Shown here in pieces: positions 45,730 through 57,422 of a stretch of DNA of 64,000 nucleotides. The position numbers were made by a program, and so were the translations under genes. Within the stretch, counting starts at the first letter, position 1. Every line of letters starts with the position of its first letter. This DNA comes from Gongronella butleri. Lineage: Eukaryota > Mucoromycota > Mucoromycetes > Mucorales > Cunninghamellaceae. The notes below the pieces were generated by a model that ran no database searches, was not told the origin of the DNA, and saw only the letters and a list, made by a program, of their open reading frames with translations. The DNA lies in the NCBI GenBank assembly GCA_025201375.1, contig JAIWZP010000082.1:32767-96766 (forward strand). Direction: 5' to 3'.

Positions 45730-46223
45730 TGATGGGGGTGGGCAGGACGTGCAGACTGAGTGAGAAGAAAGGGGGGTGTGGGTTGCTGAAAGGATAAAAA
45801 AAACGAAAAAGGGGAGGAGGGGAAGCAGGGGAAAGCGAATAAAGGGAAGAAAAGCGCAAAAAAAAAAAAAATAGGAGACGCCCTCAACCTTTTTTTTTTT
45901 TTTTGTCTTTCCCGCCGCCCTTGCCGCGGTCCATGGTCCAATTCTTGCTGGTTTGCCATGGAAAAAAAAGGGCACGGAGCAGACTGCTGGTTGGCTGACA
46001 ATTCGTGTCACCTTGCCATGTCCCGTAAATGCTTTTTTTTTTGTCTCCTTACTTTTTTGCACCACAGCATATACCAATCTGTGGGATTCCAAACCCAGAG
46101 GAATTGCAGCGACCATTTATAGCGAGCGCGCATGTGGCCCTGTCTTTTTGATTCTATTGTTTCTCTTCTTCCTTTTCGCTTTTTTTTTTTCCCCTTTTTT
46201 TTTTCTTGTGCTCGAACTCTGCC
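45730..46223. promoter_or_regulatory. Divergent promoter region of PTC7 and the 46224 gene
   Basis: 494 bp between divergent starts. A poly-A run (45858-45872) and poly-T runs (45890-45904, 46180-46203) are present. A CT-rich leader precedes the plus-strand ATG. TATTTATAGCG near 46115-46123 could act as a TATA element for that gene. Confidence 0.4.
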
Positions 46224-48412
46224 ATGGACTCGCCTCAGTCGTCCATATCTTCGTTGCATGATACCTCCATGCCCGCGACACCGCCGCGCTTCTCGGTCAA
46301 CTCAAACCTTATGAATTATTCCATACCCAAGCACTCTGTAAGCCTTTTTTTTTGCGTTTTCCACGCAACCAAGCCTTGAAAAAGAACCAGGGCACTGAAC
46401 ACAAAATTGCTATTTTTCTTTTTTTTTTTTTTTGCGTGTTTCCTTTGTCCAGTCGCTCGACACGCCACCACCGCTGTCAAAAGCGTATCACACTGCGACC
46501 ACGACGCCGTACAATAGCCACGACAAGCGCGAAATACAGCTTGGCAACAGCGACACGCGGACTCGGTTGCTCGAGGCACAAATTGAGCAATTGACGCTGT
46601 CAAATGTCAAGCTGCAGCGCGCCAATCGGCTTCTCAAGGTGGACACGGACAATGTCGTCGAGGAACGGACACAGCCACTCCGCGACACCATCCGCGACCT
46701 GATGCTCTCCAATGTGCAACTACAGCGCTCGACGCGCCTGTTGCAGCAAGAGGTCGACGAAAGGAACAGGCAATTCCAACGCTTCCAAGCCGATCAAATT
46801 CGCAACATGAAGAATGTCGGCCCAGAGTACGAGTATCTTGTGCAAATGATCAACTTGCTTCATCGTCAGGTACGTAAAAAAAAAAAAAACAAGAAAAAAA
46901 AAGAAAAAAATCCAGGGGGGCAAGCGCGAGGCGGGGTTTAGTATACAGGGGTGGTGGGATCAAGGGGTTCGTCATCCGAGCAATTGAAGCCAAAAAAAAA
47001 AAAAAGGGAGAAAAGAGTGATGGGATCATGGCACACACACGTATGAAAACCACGCGCTTATTGTTATTTTTTTTATTTGTTTGTGGGCCCTTTTTGTATA
47101 GCTCAATGGCGACGCCAATTGCGACGAGACATGCTGTTTCACGTCGGCGCCCGTGGACCAGTCGACGGTGGTGATGACCCTGCCGCCAGAACGCGACGGC
47201 GGCGACGATACCCAAAACGGCGACGACGACGAAGACCAGGCTGTCGAGGCCCAACACATTTGCCGCCCCGTCATCCACTCGTCCATTTCACAGGGCTCGT
47301 ACGCCGCAGAGCTCGAGCTCAAGATCGCACACCTCGAGGCCATCATTGACGCCATGGATTTGGAAAAGGAGGCCAACGAAAAGCAGCTGCGCTACAAGGA
47401 CGACGACCTTCAAATGCTGAAAAAAGAATTGCAAATTAAGGACGAGGTGATCAGCCAGCTAGAACAAGATTTTCTGGATTTGGAAGAGAAGCTGACTGCC
47501 GTGCAACACAAGGTAAATGATCAAAATATACAAAAGGGGAGGGGGAGAGGGGAAAGGTGAAAATGAGGGGTAAAAATCCACGCACGACTAACCTTAATTT
47601 TATTTTTTTTCTTCCTTTAGCCGTCACCATCGCCTGTTGCTTCGCTTCACTCCCCATCGCCGCCCCCCGATCCACGACGCCAATCACAATTGCTCATGGA
47701 ATCAAAGAGGCGTTCCCTCGCCATCAAAGACACCAGCCTGCTCGAGCAAATGCTGCGCGGGGACCTGAACATGGACCAATTGGAGGAAGAGGCATCGTAC
47801 GAGCACCATCATGAGCAACAACCTCGCATTGAGTCTCATTTTCAGCGTGATGTGCATGAATCCGACCACGACCAAGATGACGACGAGCTTGAAGAGGATG
47901 ACGAAGAACTTGAAATACACGAAAAGGATCATGTAGTCGAAATCAGCAAAAAAGACACATTGCCACCGTCGCCATCACCATCACCTTCCGCGTCACCACA
48001 ACCGCAGCCCTTGTCGCGTTCCACATCCATTGCATCGACAGCAAGCAAGCAGGCACGCATCCCACCACCACGGGCAACGTCCATTTCCTCGTCATCATCG
48101 TCGTCGTCGTCAGCATCATCCGTGATGCATACCATGACATCGCAGGTATTTGAATGGCTGGCCGAGGCTGACAGGATGGGCCAAACGACCACCATGCCGT
48201 GCTCCCTCAACCATGCGCACGCCAATACCACCGACCCCAAACACACACAGGCAGCAATCCTATTTGTCGCCGTCACCGTGCTGCTATCTCTCACATGCCT
48301 CGCACGCATCACCGACGACTGGACGCTTCCTCTCACCCTCGCTATTCTCGTCTCTAGCTTCCTCTGGTCGGGTGGCGCGCGTGGCATCCAGCTCAAAGTG
48401 AAATTGAAATGA
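46224..48412 (+). CDS. Unknown coiled-coil protein with C-terminal membrane segments
   Basis: Four exons (46224-46337, 46453-46869, 47102-47512, 47621-48412), all phase 0, encode 577 residues. Residues 1-60 are S/P-rich. About 60-175 form a coiled coil with two related repeats (LTLSNVKLQRANRLL and LMLSNVQLQRSTRLL). A second coiled coil covers about 225-315. The region 320-500 is acidic then S/P-rich. Near the C-terminus lies a strongly hydrophobic stretch (AAILFVAVTVLLSL, then LTLAILVSSFLW) separated by a short polar turn, followed by a basic tail (GIQLKVKLK). This suggests a hairpin or two-helix membrane anchor with a cytosolic coiled-coil rod, like organelle tethers or golgins. I recognise no family. 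Confidence 0.72.
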
Positions 48413-49052
48413 TGGACTCCTTTCTGCTTTTCGTTTCCAAGCATGAAAAAAAAAAAGCTCCTCATTTCATGTCTCCTTCCTCCCGTCATCCCTCGCCCTA
48501 CCTTCTGTGCTTTGTAGTTTCACGTTTCCATCCTTGCTTTGTCTTTTGCTATCTAGTTTGCGCAATGTATACCTTAATTTTTATAAATTGGGTCCATTTG
48601 GGCCTTTATTTGTTCGAATTCCACATGGAAGCACTGGCGGTGTACCACCATGGCCATGCGAACTTTGCCATTGCCACCTGACGCATGTCAAAATCGATCC
48701 TCTCTGTCCCTGATCATCCTCTCCTTTCTGTCATGCAGCTCATTTGCGTGCAGCTGATCTCCCCTCTACCCTTTCCCCTCATGTCTCAATTAGAGTCCCC
48801 ATGCTCAAGAAAAAAAAAAAAGGAGAACACCGAATCTCTCATCACATCCCTAATTGGTAGTCAGAAAACAACTCTGGCGATGGATTTTCATGTTTTTAAC
48901 ATTTTGCGTGTCTTTTGCAGTACATATGATCACTCAAAATTACCAATCCCACTTGAGACTTGACACATACTGTAAGATTCATTCATTTTGTACTTTATAA
49001 AAGTTCGTTTTGCAAGCAAATGTTGTTTTAATTCAAATTGTGGTGGCCCAAT
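48413..49052. other. Convergent intergenic region
   Basis: 640 bp between two converging genes. Pyrimidine-rich 48475-48560, a poly-A run (48809-48822) and one TACTGTAAG at 48969. No gene supported. Confidence 0.4.
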
Positions 49053-50405
49053 TCATGAATCAGGGTCAATCAAGCGATATAAATCGGCGGCAAGGTACAG
49101 CGAGCCGCACATGACAACCATGTCGTGTATTGGGTCAAAGTCGCGCCCGGCGCGTACAAGTGCGTCGTTTAAAGTTTGGTGTGCATCGACGTGGACGTTG
49201 TTTTCGCGTGCAGATTGGGCCAGTTCCGTGGGGTCGATGCACTGGACCCATGGCATGCCTTCTGGCTGCGAGAAGGGTACGGTAAGCACCGTGTCGCCGG
49301 GTCGCACAAGCGTGGCTAGCATGCCCTGGAAGGATTTGCCCTGTGTGATGCCAATGAGCCAGATGACGCGCTTTACGCTTGTATTCCTCTGCAAGCACTG
49401 GTCGACGTATGCGCGCAGGGCCTCACACGCGCTGTCGTTGTGTGCACCATCCACTAGAATCGTGTCAAACGCGAGATTGAGGCGTTTTGGCAACCTGACC
49501 CAGTCCAGGCGTCCCGGCCACCGCGTGCGCAGCATCCCTTGCTGCAACGTCGCGTCGTCCGCCTCGAACACGCCTCGCTGCCTCATCCAAAGAAGTGCCG
49601 TCATGGCTGTTGCCGAATTGTCGCCTTGATAATCGCCTTGGAGCATCACTCCGTAATCTAAATCAAAATTCGCGATGACCGCGTCGTTTCCGTTACTCGT
49701 CGCGTCCTTGGCCATGTGCTGTAATCGAAAATACTGCGCGTAAACGTGGTCGCTGGCGGCTGGCATGGATTCGTCGAGTTTTATGGCCACATTTGGGGGT
49801 AAAATCACGCACGGCGCGTTCTTTTCGCGAGCAATGGCGCGGATGACGTCGACCACGGCGTGATCGGGCTGCGGTGCGATGACGACGGGGCAATTGCGTT
49901 TGATGATGCCTGCTTTTGCGCGTGCAATTTCTGTGAGCGTGTTTCCGAGGATCGCGACGTGATCGAGGCCGAGCAGGGTAATGACCGTCATGACAGGCGC
50001 TGGCAACACGTTTGTCGCATCCAGCAGTCCGCCCAGGCCGACTTCGACAACGACAAAATCCAATGAATGCTTGTCAAATGTAAAATAGGCGGCGGCAACC
50101 AGTCTTTCAAAGGACGACGCGCCCACGGCATGCTCCTTGTCGCACGCGACCACTTTTTGCATTGTGCGCTCGTACGTGTCCTTGTCGATCGCCGTGCCTT
50201 GGATCCGGATCGTGTCGTTTGGCGACAATAGGTGCGGCGAGTTGAACGTGCCCACCTTGTACCCGGCCTGTATCAACGTCTGCGCCATGAACGCGCACAC
50301 CGATCCTTTGCCGTTGGTCCCTGCCACGTGAATGGCTCGGAGCCGCTCGTGCGGCGCACCAAGGTGCTGCAAAAGCGTGGTAATACGCTCGAGGCCGAAT
50401 TCCAT
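49053..50405 (-). CDS. FOL3: Dihydrofolate synthase / folylpolyglutamate synthase family
   Basis: A single exon of 450 residues, the only large intronless housekeeping gene here. The start MEFGLERITTLLQHLGAPHERL matches fungal Fol3 N-termini. The ATP P-loop is AGTNGKGSVCAF, then FNSPHLL; the central domain has VEVGLGGLLDATN and ITLLGLDHVAILGNT; the C-terminal domain has ILVDGAHNDSACEAL, with the substrate/ATP aspartate and histidine. The enzyme adds glutamate to dihydropteroate (Fol3) or to reduced folates (Met7). The short N-terminus and length near yeast Fol3 (about 430) favour dihydrofolate synthase. It is divergent from the arginyl-tRNA synthetase gene. Confidence 0.92.
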   Translation of the reverse strand: MEFGLERITTLLQHLGAPHERLRAIHVAGTNGKGSVCAFMAQTLIQAGYKVGTFNSPHLLSPNDTIRIQGTAIDKDTYERTMQKVVACDKEHAVGASSFERLVAAAYFTFDKHSLDFVVVEVGLGGLLDATNVLPAPVMTVITLLGLDHVAILGNTLTEIARAKAGIIKRNCPVVIAPQPDHAVVDVIRAIAREKNAPCVILPPNVAIKLDESMPAASDHVYAQYFRLQHMAKDATSNGNDAVIANFDLDYGVMLQGDYQGDNSATAMTALLWMRQRGVFEADDATLQQGMLRTRWPGRLDWVRLPKRLNLAFDTILVDGAHNDSACEALRAYVDQCLQRNTSVKRVIWLIGITQGKSFQGMLATLVRPGDTVLTVPFSQPEGMPWVQCIDPTELAQSARENNVHVDAHQTLNDALVRAGRDFDPIHDMVVMCGSLYLAADLYRLIDPDS

Positions 50406-50587
50406 AACAAAAAAAGAAAGAAAAGAAACAAGTGCAATCAAAAAAAAAAAAAAAAAAATTGGCTGGATTATGCACGCGCGCCCTTTTAATTGCCCCTGGT
50501 TTCCTCCGTCAATTCCACGCCTCTTTTTCCTTTTTTCACTCGTTTACGGCGATCGCGACTTTTATTTTCTTGTTTTTTTTATTGACG
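50406..50587. promoter_or_regulatory. Divergent promoter between FOL3 and ArgRS
   Basis: 182 bp must serve both genes. A poly-A run (50440-50458) lies centrally. The plus-strand leader is CT-rich (50505-50580). Confidence 0.45.
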
Positions 50588-52267
50588 ATGAGCTGCGTTC
50601 GTACGTTCAAGCAGGCAATTGCGCGGCACGTTGCAGCGCACACGTCGTGCTCTGAACACCAGCTGTTGTCTTTACTGCGCGTGCCCAAACAAGCCAAAGA
50701 AGGCCAGTTTTTCCTCAATATACCCAAACTCTTGTCGACACACGGACCAGACCCCAAGATCCAGGGCGCGCCGGCTGCGTGGTGCAAGGAGATCAGTCAA
50801 AAGGTACATGAATAGCGGGAAAAAAAGGAGGAGGATTGCTCAATTGCTCACCGTGCACTGATTTTAGCTCGCACCGCCCGCATCCATACATAAAGTGACC
50901 GCCAAAGGACCAAATTTGCATTTCCACGTGGATCAGACGACGATGACGAGCGCGGTGCTACAGCAAGTGTATCGCGACAAGGAGCGGTATGGATGGGCAC
51001 ACGCGACACCCATTGACCAGACGGTGCTCCTCGATTACAGCTCGCCAAACATTGCAAAGCCGTTCCATGCAGGCCATCTGCGCAGCACCATCATGGGCAA
51101 TTACATCAAGCGCATCCACAAGGCATTGGGTTATCGCGTCGTCGACATCAATTATCTCGGCGATTGGGGGAAACAATATGGTAAAAGAGAAAAAAGAAGA
51201 AAAAAATCCAGCGATTGTTCCCCTTTTCTCATTTCTTTGTTCATCCAATTTACGCGCAGGGTTGCTCGCCGTCGGCTTCGGCAAATACGGCGATCACGAC
51301 GAATTGCGACGCGATCCGATCCATCATCTTTATGACGTGTACGTCAAGATCAACAAGGATGCAGAGCAGGACCCGGTCATCCACCAGCAAGCCAATGCCT
51401 ACTTTAAGCAGATGGAGCAAGGTATGCAACGAAAAAAGGAGGAAAAGGGAAAGGACGAAAAGGAAAATCATGGAAAAAGCAAGAAAACAAAAAGGAACAC
51501 CACATTTATTCATTGGTTTGTTTGGTGTAGGCGATCCCAAGGCACTAGAGCAGTGGCAGCGGTTCCGTCAGCTGAGCATTGATTCATACGCATCGATCTA
51601 CCGGCGGCTGAATATTGATTTTACCGAATATTCTGGTGAATCGCAGGTGAATGCGTATATTCCGCGCGTGTACGAGCTTCTTTCTGCGAAACAGGCGACG
51701 ATACGGATGGACGACGGTGCTCTGGCGGTGGATTTGAGTGCCTTTGGGATGGAGCCTGCAATTATTCAGCGGGCCGATGGCACATCGCTGTATTTGACGC
51801 GTGATCTCGCGGCTGTCTTGCTGCGGCAGGAAAAGCACGCGTTTGAAAAGGCGATTTACGTGGTCGGGATGGAGCAGCAGGGCTATTTCCGCCAAGTGTT
51901 TGCGTGTGCCAGCCTGCTAACCGGTGCCGATCCCGCGCAATTCGTCCACGCCAGTTTTGGGCGCATCCAGGGCATGTCCACTCGCCAAGGCACGGCTGTC
52001 TTTCTCCAAGATATCCTCGACACCGCCAAGGGCACCATCCTCGATTACATGGCCACAAAAGATACGCTGGATGACGATGAAATGGATGGCGGCGTGACCA
52101 ATTCTGAGTCCATCGACGCCATTGCCGACAAACTTGGCGTCAGCGCCATCCTCATCCAAGACATGAAGTCAAAGAGGCTCAAAAACTACATTTTTTCATG
52201 GGATCGGATGACAGATGCCAAGGGCGACACGGGCGTCTTTTTGCAATACGCGCACGCGCGCACCTGC

Positions 52268-52305
<38 letters not shown>

Positions 52306-52691
52306 TGACCATTGGCAATGCTTTGGGGCATTTCTCATGATTCTTACCTTTTTTTTTCATCAGAATTGAGCGCAAGGCAGGGATCCCAGTGACGGTGGAA
52401 GGCCAGCATTGGGATTTGTTGGCGGAATCAAGCGCATTTGAACTTGTACAGGTGATATCGTACTTTCCAGACATCGTGCAGCAGTCGTTTGACGCGCTGG
52501 AGCCGTGTACGATTGTCAATTACCTGTTTAAATTGTCGCACGCGACGAGCCACGCATCGCACCAGCTGCGCGTCAAGGACATTGACGACCCAGACGTTGC
52601 AAAAGCGCGCATGCTTCTCTTTTGGGCGGCGCGCACCACACTGCATAATGGCCTCTCTCTCTTGGGCATCTCACCCTTGGAAAAAATGTAG
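50588..52691 (+). CDS. Arginyl-tRNA synthetase
   Basis: Five exons (50588-50803, 50868-51180, 51260-51421, 51531-52269, 52364-52691) encode 585 residues. The N-terminal domain that contacts the tRNA D-loop covers about 1-115. The class I HIGH motif is SSPNIAKPFHAGHLRS. ArgRS-specific motifs are NYLGDWGKQYG (from DINYLGDWGKQY) and VGMEQQGYFRQVF. The KMSK position reads GMSTRQG, the usual degenerate form. The helical anticodon domain ends LGISPLEKM. No clear presequence is visible, although the N-terminus is moderately basic (MSCVRTFKQAIARH), so cytosolic or dual targeting cannot be told apart. The last intron starts with 31 A residues. Confidence 0.94.
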
Positions 52692-53006
52692 AAATAATAG
52701 CATAATAAACTTGTAGATTTCATTTTATTTTTTATGGAGAGGGCAAGAATATTATAGCAGCAGCGCCAAAGCTTGACTTTTCATTCGAAACACTTGAATT
52801 GCTCTAGATACCTGTCCTTTTTTTTTGCAGCTGGTACTAGGGTGGGGTGCTTGCGTGATTTGAACGATGCGCTTTCCAGAATGAATTGAGCACGAAGCGC
52901 GTCGGGGCGCGCTTGTTGTTTTTTTTAAGGCGAGAGCGTGCCTTGCTCCGGTCATTTTGCTTTTCTTTCACTCTTTTTATACTCTTTCAACTCTTTTACT
53001 AGCACA
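52692..53006. other. Intergenic region upstream of primase
   Basis: 315 bp holding the ArgRS poly(A) signals (CATAATAAAC near 52700) and the primase promoter. A GC-rich imperfect palindrome (GCGCGTCGGGGCGCGC at 52897-52912) lies about 95 bp before the primase ATG. It resembles, but does not match, the ACGCGT box of G1/S genes. Confidence 0.4.
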
Positions 53007-55232
53007 ATGGTCGACGCCCAACGTAGGTTGCCACGCTCTTTTTTTTTTGTTATTATAGAACGTGCACTGACTTTTTTATTTTTTTTTTTTTGTTTTGTAG
53101 CCGTAGACGAGGATATGCAGCTCGACGACATCGACTTTGACCTTAGCGACATGGAGGAGGTCGACACCAACATGGCCAATGTCAAGCTCAACACGCCCAA
53201 TCGCGACCAGCAGGCCACCACCGCATCTCACACGCTAAAGTACAGCAATTGATCGCACGTCGCGTCCCAAACTCACCCGTTTTCCCTTTTTTTTCGCTCT
53301 TCGTTTTGCTAGAATTGTTGCGGCTGATCAAGATCCCGTCTTTTTGTTGCGAATGTTTTATCAGCGACTGTTCCCCTACCAGACTTTTTACAGGTGGCTC
53401 AACTATGGCAGTGGTAATTCATCGTCCAATTGCCCCCAAATTGGCCCATTGGCGCCCATTTCGCCTTCAACCTCCCATTCACGCTCTTTTTAACAGGGGT
53501 CAGCAAGAACTTTACGCACCGCGAGTTCAGTTTCACGCTCGTCAATGACATTTACATTCGCTTCCAGTCGTTCAACGATTTGCCCTCGTTCAAAAAAGAA
53601 ATTGATCGCCTGCAGCCCATCAAGATCGACATTGGCGCCATTTATTCTGTCCGCGTAAGGCAAAAAGGGCCCATTGGACAAGTGGATTGGACGCGTCTGA
53701 CGCGCTTTGATTGATTTATTTTTTAATTTTTTGATTTTTCAAGCCCAAGGACAAAAAGACGGTCAACGAAAAGGCATTCCGGCCGCTCGAGAAGGAATTC
53801 GTGCTCGATATTGATATGACGGATTATGACGAGATCCGCACGTGCTGCACGGGGGGCGACATTTGCCACAAATGCTGGGAATTCATGACCATCTCGATCA
53901 AGGTCATTGATGCCTGCCTGCGAGGTAATGTGGGGGAGGGGAGATGAGGCGTACAAAGCACGCGTGGCTCACAATGGCTATTTTTTTTATTTTTATTTTT
54001 TTTTGCTGATTTTGCAGAGGATTTCGGCTTCAAGCACATTTTGTGGGTGTATTCTGGCCGTCGTGGCGTGCATTGCTGGGTGGGCGACGAGCGCGCGAGG
54101 ATGATGGACAATGAGACACGCAAGGCCGTTATTGGCTACATGGAGGTCATCAAGGTAAGGCTGTTGCAGAGATGAAAAGACGTCTCAGCGCATTAATTCT
54201 TCTTTTTTTTTTTGCAGGGTGGCGCCAGCATGGAGCGCAAAGTGCGTCTGCCTCGTGTCCTGCACCCATCTCTCAAGTGAGTTTACTCCATTTTGAAGCC
54301 GTGGATCGCGCATACGCTGACAATTTTGCTTTTTTTGTACCTTAGGCGCAGCTTTGAGCTTATCAAGCCTTATTTCAAGCCATTGATTCTGGAGGAACAA
54401 GGTGTCTTGGATACCAAGGAGCAATGGGACAAGGTGTTGGGCATTCTGTCCGACACAGGTAAAGCAAAGAGCAGAAAACGCGACGCAAAAGTGCCTAAAC
54501 CCATTTCCCTTTTTCTTCGTTTTGGAAAGTCGCCCGCGAAAAATTGGATGAGCAATGGACCGACGATGCCATGGCAAGCGGAACTGCCAAATGGCAACAA
54601 TTGGAAGACGAAATCAAGCTGTCAAGCAAGGTAAAATGCAGATTGAATGCATTTGTGTGTGTTCCTGACTTTTTTTTTTTTTTTGCTACTCCCTAGGACT
54701 ACGACTCCGTGGCTCGCGACATTCAATTCCAATACCTGTACCCTCGTCTGGACAGCAATGTCTCGACGCACATCAACCATTTGCTAAAGAGCCCATTCTG
54801 CGTGCATCCCAAAACACGTAAGAATTGACACGACAACAACAAAAAAACCAAGAGAATGAATTGCGCCGCTCACGTGTTTCATCGTTTTTTAATTTAGAAC
54901 GCGTGTGCGTGCCCATTGATCCCGAACTTTGCGACGAATTCGATCCTTTCAAGGTGCCAACGCTGTCGACTCTGAATGATGAGCTGAATCAGATGGCTAG
55001 CAGCGGCGAAATCACGGATGAGGAGCGCAAGATACCTGGTAAGCACTGTGCAATCCACTCGCGTCGCTCTAAAACTCATCCATCGCCCGTCTTTTTTTTT
55101 TTTCTTTTAGATTACAAAAAGACGTCTCTGAAACCGTACATGGAGCTGTTTGAGAAAATCGTGCAGGGCATGGAGACCGAGGCAAAGGCCAACAGCAGCA
55201 ACAAGCGAGCGCAGCCGGACTACACGTGGTAG
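53007..55232 (+). CDS. PRI1: DNA primase small (catalytic) subunit
   Basis: Twelve exons, the most split gene in the window (first 53007-53022, last 55111-55232), join in phase to 462 residues. The archaeo-eukaryotic primase signature is complete: [25 protein letters not shown], the catalytic metal motif [11 protein letters not shown], zinc-binding [12 protein letters not shown], and [13 protein letters not shown]. It makes RNA primers with Pri2 and polymerase alpha. N-terminal residues 5-45 are acidic and poorly conserved. Exon 2-3 joining (CTAAA|gtacag...ctag|AATTG) was chosen because it restores [11 protein letters not shown] in frame. A TAATAAATAAA signal follows the stop. Confidence 0.94.
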
Positions 55233-55360
55233 AAACCGTTTTTTAATAAATAAACGCCTCCAATTGCATTTTTACTTTCATATTTCTTTGTTTTTGAAGT
55301 TTGTACGCGACGCGACGCGACGCGTCTTTCTTCGTGCAACCAAAGATTTTATTACTATTA

Positions 55361-56020
55361 TTATTGTGCCAATGTGCCGGCAAGGAGGAGCTGGCCTCCA
55401 TAGTAAAGGGGAAGGCCGATCCATTGGTTCCATATGGACTTTGTGACGAATTCCTCGCGAGCGACAAAGAGATCCGACAAGTAGAACATGAGAGCGCCGA
55501 TGAATTGGTGTCGTGGCACGGGCGTGTGCGGAAGGCTGGCAGACGCCGTGATGACCATGCCGGTGATTACGGACATGTACACGAGAACGGCCTTGGCCAT
55601 GACGGGGTCCTTTGCGTGGACTTTGGGCAGCAGCCAGCGGCCGACGACGAAATCGATGGCGCCCGTGCCACACAATGCCGCAAGCGCGTGCGTGTGGCTC
55701 ATCCCGTGCACCGTGAACGCGTACACGAGCGACAGATGGCCCAGCAGGAAACTGCCCAGCCCCGCAAGGAATCCGGCCTTGGGAATGAGGCAAATGTCAC
55801 CAATGGCGCCAAGACCGAGACCCAAAAAGATGTACTTTGCAAATGTAGGATCCGCCTGACCATTGTGGTTCGCAAGCGCCGACAATAGGAATCCAAGCGA
55901 CGCCAATGGCTTGAACAGCCATCGTCCACGATACGATTTCTTGTACTCGGCCACAAGAAGTAAGGGCAGCGCCACCGCCGTCAACTTGACGCCTTGATTA
56001 AGAAGAAAGGTATCGGGCAT
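55361..56020 (-). CDS. YhhN/TMEM86-family membrane protein
   Basis: A single exon of 219 residues with about seven to eight hydrophobic helices, the family pattern. Recognisable motifs are YKKSYRGRWLFKPLASLGF (the K-P pair in helix 2), FLGLGLGAIGDICL with the conserved acidic residue, and FIGALMFYLSDLFVA near the end with its conserved S-D. Mammalian TMEM86 proteins are lysoplasmalogenases; whether fungal members have that activity is unknown. The start at 56020 gives a compact N-terminus (MPDTFLLNQG); upstream sequence is leader. It is convergent with PRI1, 128 bp apart. Confidence 0.87.
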   Translation of the reverse strand: MPDTFLLNQGVKLTAVALPLLLVAEYKKSYRGRWLFKPLASLGFLLSALANHNGQADPTFAKYIFLGLGLGAIGDICLIPKAGFLAGLGSFLLGHLSLVYAFTVHGMSHTHALAALCGTGAIDFVVGRWLLPKVHAKDPVMAKAVLVYMSVITGMVITASASLPHTPVPRHQFIGALMFYLSDLFVAREEFVTKSIWNQWIGLPLYYGGQLLLAGTLAQ

Positions 56021-56313
56021 GGCAATCCAGAAAGAGAGAAAAAGAGAAAAAAAATCGAGCGCACGAGCAAAGAGAAACGAGAAAGAAATAAAAAAAAAAG
56101 GCAAGACTGCCTGGGAAAGGAACCAATTCATCTCATGCAGAGCGGTCCTGTGCGACATGGGCCTCACCGATCAGCTGTAAGCGACATTTTTCCTCATTTG
56201 GACGGCGCGCGTCAAAAAAAAAAAAAATGAAAAGAAAAAAAAAAAGAAAAGAAAGAAAAGAAAAGAAAAAGGAAGGATTCATCATATGATACAGCATGAT
56301 ATTTGCTTTATTT
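56021..56313. other. YhhN promoter and LigB-gene 3' region
   Basis: 293 bp between two minus-strand genes, dominated by A-rich polypurine sequence (56035-56100 and the GAAAAGAAAGAAAAG series at 56225-56275). No gene. Confidence 0.4.
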
Positions 56314-56998
56314 TTACAGGGAAGGAAGTGCAATTTCCTCGGGTAGACCAAACGCATAGCTCCCCCATCCCAGCGTAGAAATCGTCTCATTGAGGAGTTT
56401 GGTGCCCTTGTCATCGCCCGATGCGCCAACTGCAACGTGGAAGGGCACTAGGTGCTCGGCCGTTGGGTGGCATCGTCGCAAATCAGGATGGCTCTTCAGG
56501 GACTCGCTGGCCTTTTTGCGCTCTTCGCCCTGGAAATCCAAAAAAAAAAAAAAAAATTGAGCATGACTTGACCTGTACAACATGATCTTTCCTGCTTTTA
56601 CAACAGAATTCAGTGCAATCTCGTCAAGCGCCTTGTCGAAGTTGGCCACGAACGACGGTGACGGTTTGTCCATGCCGGCCCACATGTCCCGTAGATTGTG
56701 GATCGCAGCGCCGGAGCCAATGATCACAACATTTTCATCCCTGCCATAAAAAAAAAGTTGAACATCATGTCATTTGTGGTCTCTGACACAAACCGATGCG
56801 TACCTGAGAGGTGCCAGGGCCTGGCCAAGCTTAACATGCATGCTCATGTCCTCATGGTCAAAAGTGGACATGGCAACAATGGGGATGTCAGCAATGGATG
56901 GCATGGCGCGCTTCAAAGGAACCCAGACGCCGTGGTCAAAGCCCCGCTCCTCTCCTTGCGCGTCGATGCCGGACTAGAGACCCCCCCCAAAAAAAAAA

Positions 56999-57036
<38 letters not shown>

Positions 57037-57422
57037 AAATGAGCCCGTGCGCGCCACTGGACATTCATTTGCACGCAAAAAAAAAAAAAAAAAAAATCTT
57101 GTCTCACCTTGTTGAGGAGATCAATGACCTTGGCAGCGACCTCAGGTTCGCCGCGATGGTCCCATGTCTGGTTGTAATAGTGCTTGGGGAACCCGTAAAA
57201 GTCGTAGATCAAGGATGGCTTCTTGGATGTGTCGACAGCAATACCATTGCGCCCGTTTCCCTGCCAATGCGCGCTCACAATGACGATCGCTTTGGGCTTG
57301 AGCGTCGATTGCAACAGTTGGCCGAACCAAGTATAAAAATCGCCAACCTTGTCCTTGCTTTCCAACAGAGTGGGCCCGCCGTGCGAAAGGAAAAAGGTGG
57401 GCTGGCGTGCGTGTGTTGTCAT
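56314..57422 (-). CDS. LigB-type extradiol dioxygenase, DOPA-4,5-dioxygenase-like
   Basis: Four exons (57108-57422, 56804-56973, 56602-56740, 56314-56529) encode 279 residues. Class III extradiol features are present: FFLSHGGPTLL, VIVSAHWQG, RGFDHGVWVPLK, VVIIGSGAAIHNL and HPTAEHLVPFHVAVGA; the histidines in these motifs are the metal ligands and acid-base residues. The family includes plant and fungal DOPA dioxygenases (betalain/muscaflavin type) and E. coli YgiD. Substrate is unknown; a catechol is expected. The intron 3 donor (GTT|gtaaaag) was chosen because it alone keeps the frame. Intron 1 has a GA/GACA microsatellite (56999-57035). The start at MTTHARQPTFF is preferred over an in-frame upstream ATG at about 57500. 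Confidence 0.88.

Noticed and set aside
36538..57035. GA microsatellites at 36538-36555 and 56999-57035 as regulatory elements
   Set aside because: Simple slippage repeats in an intergenic tract and an intron; nothing indicates function.
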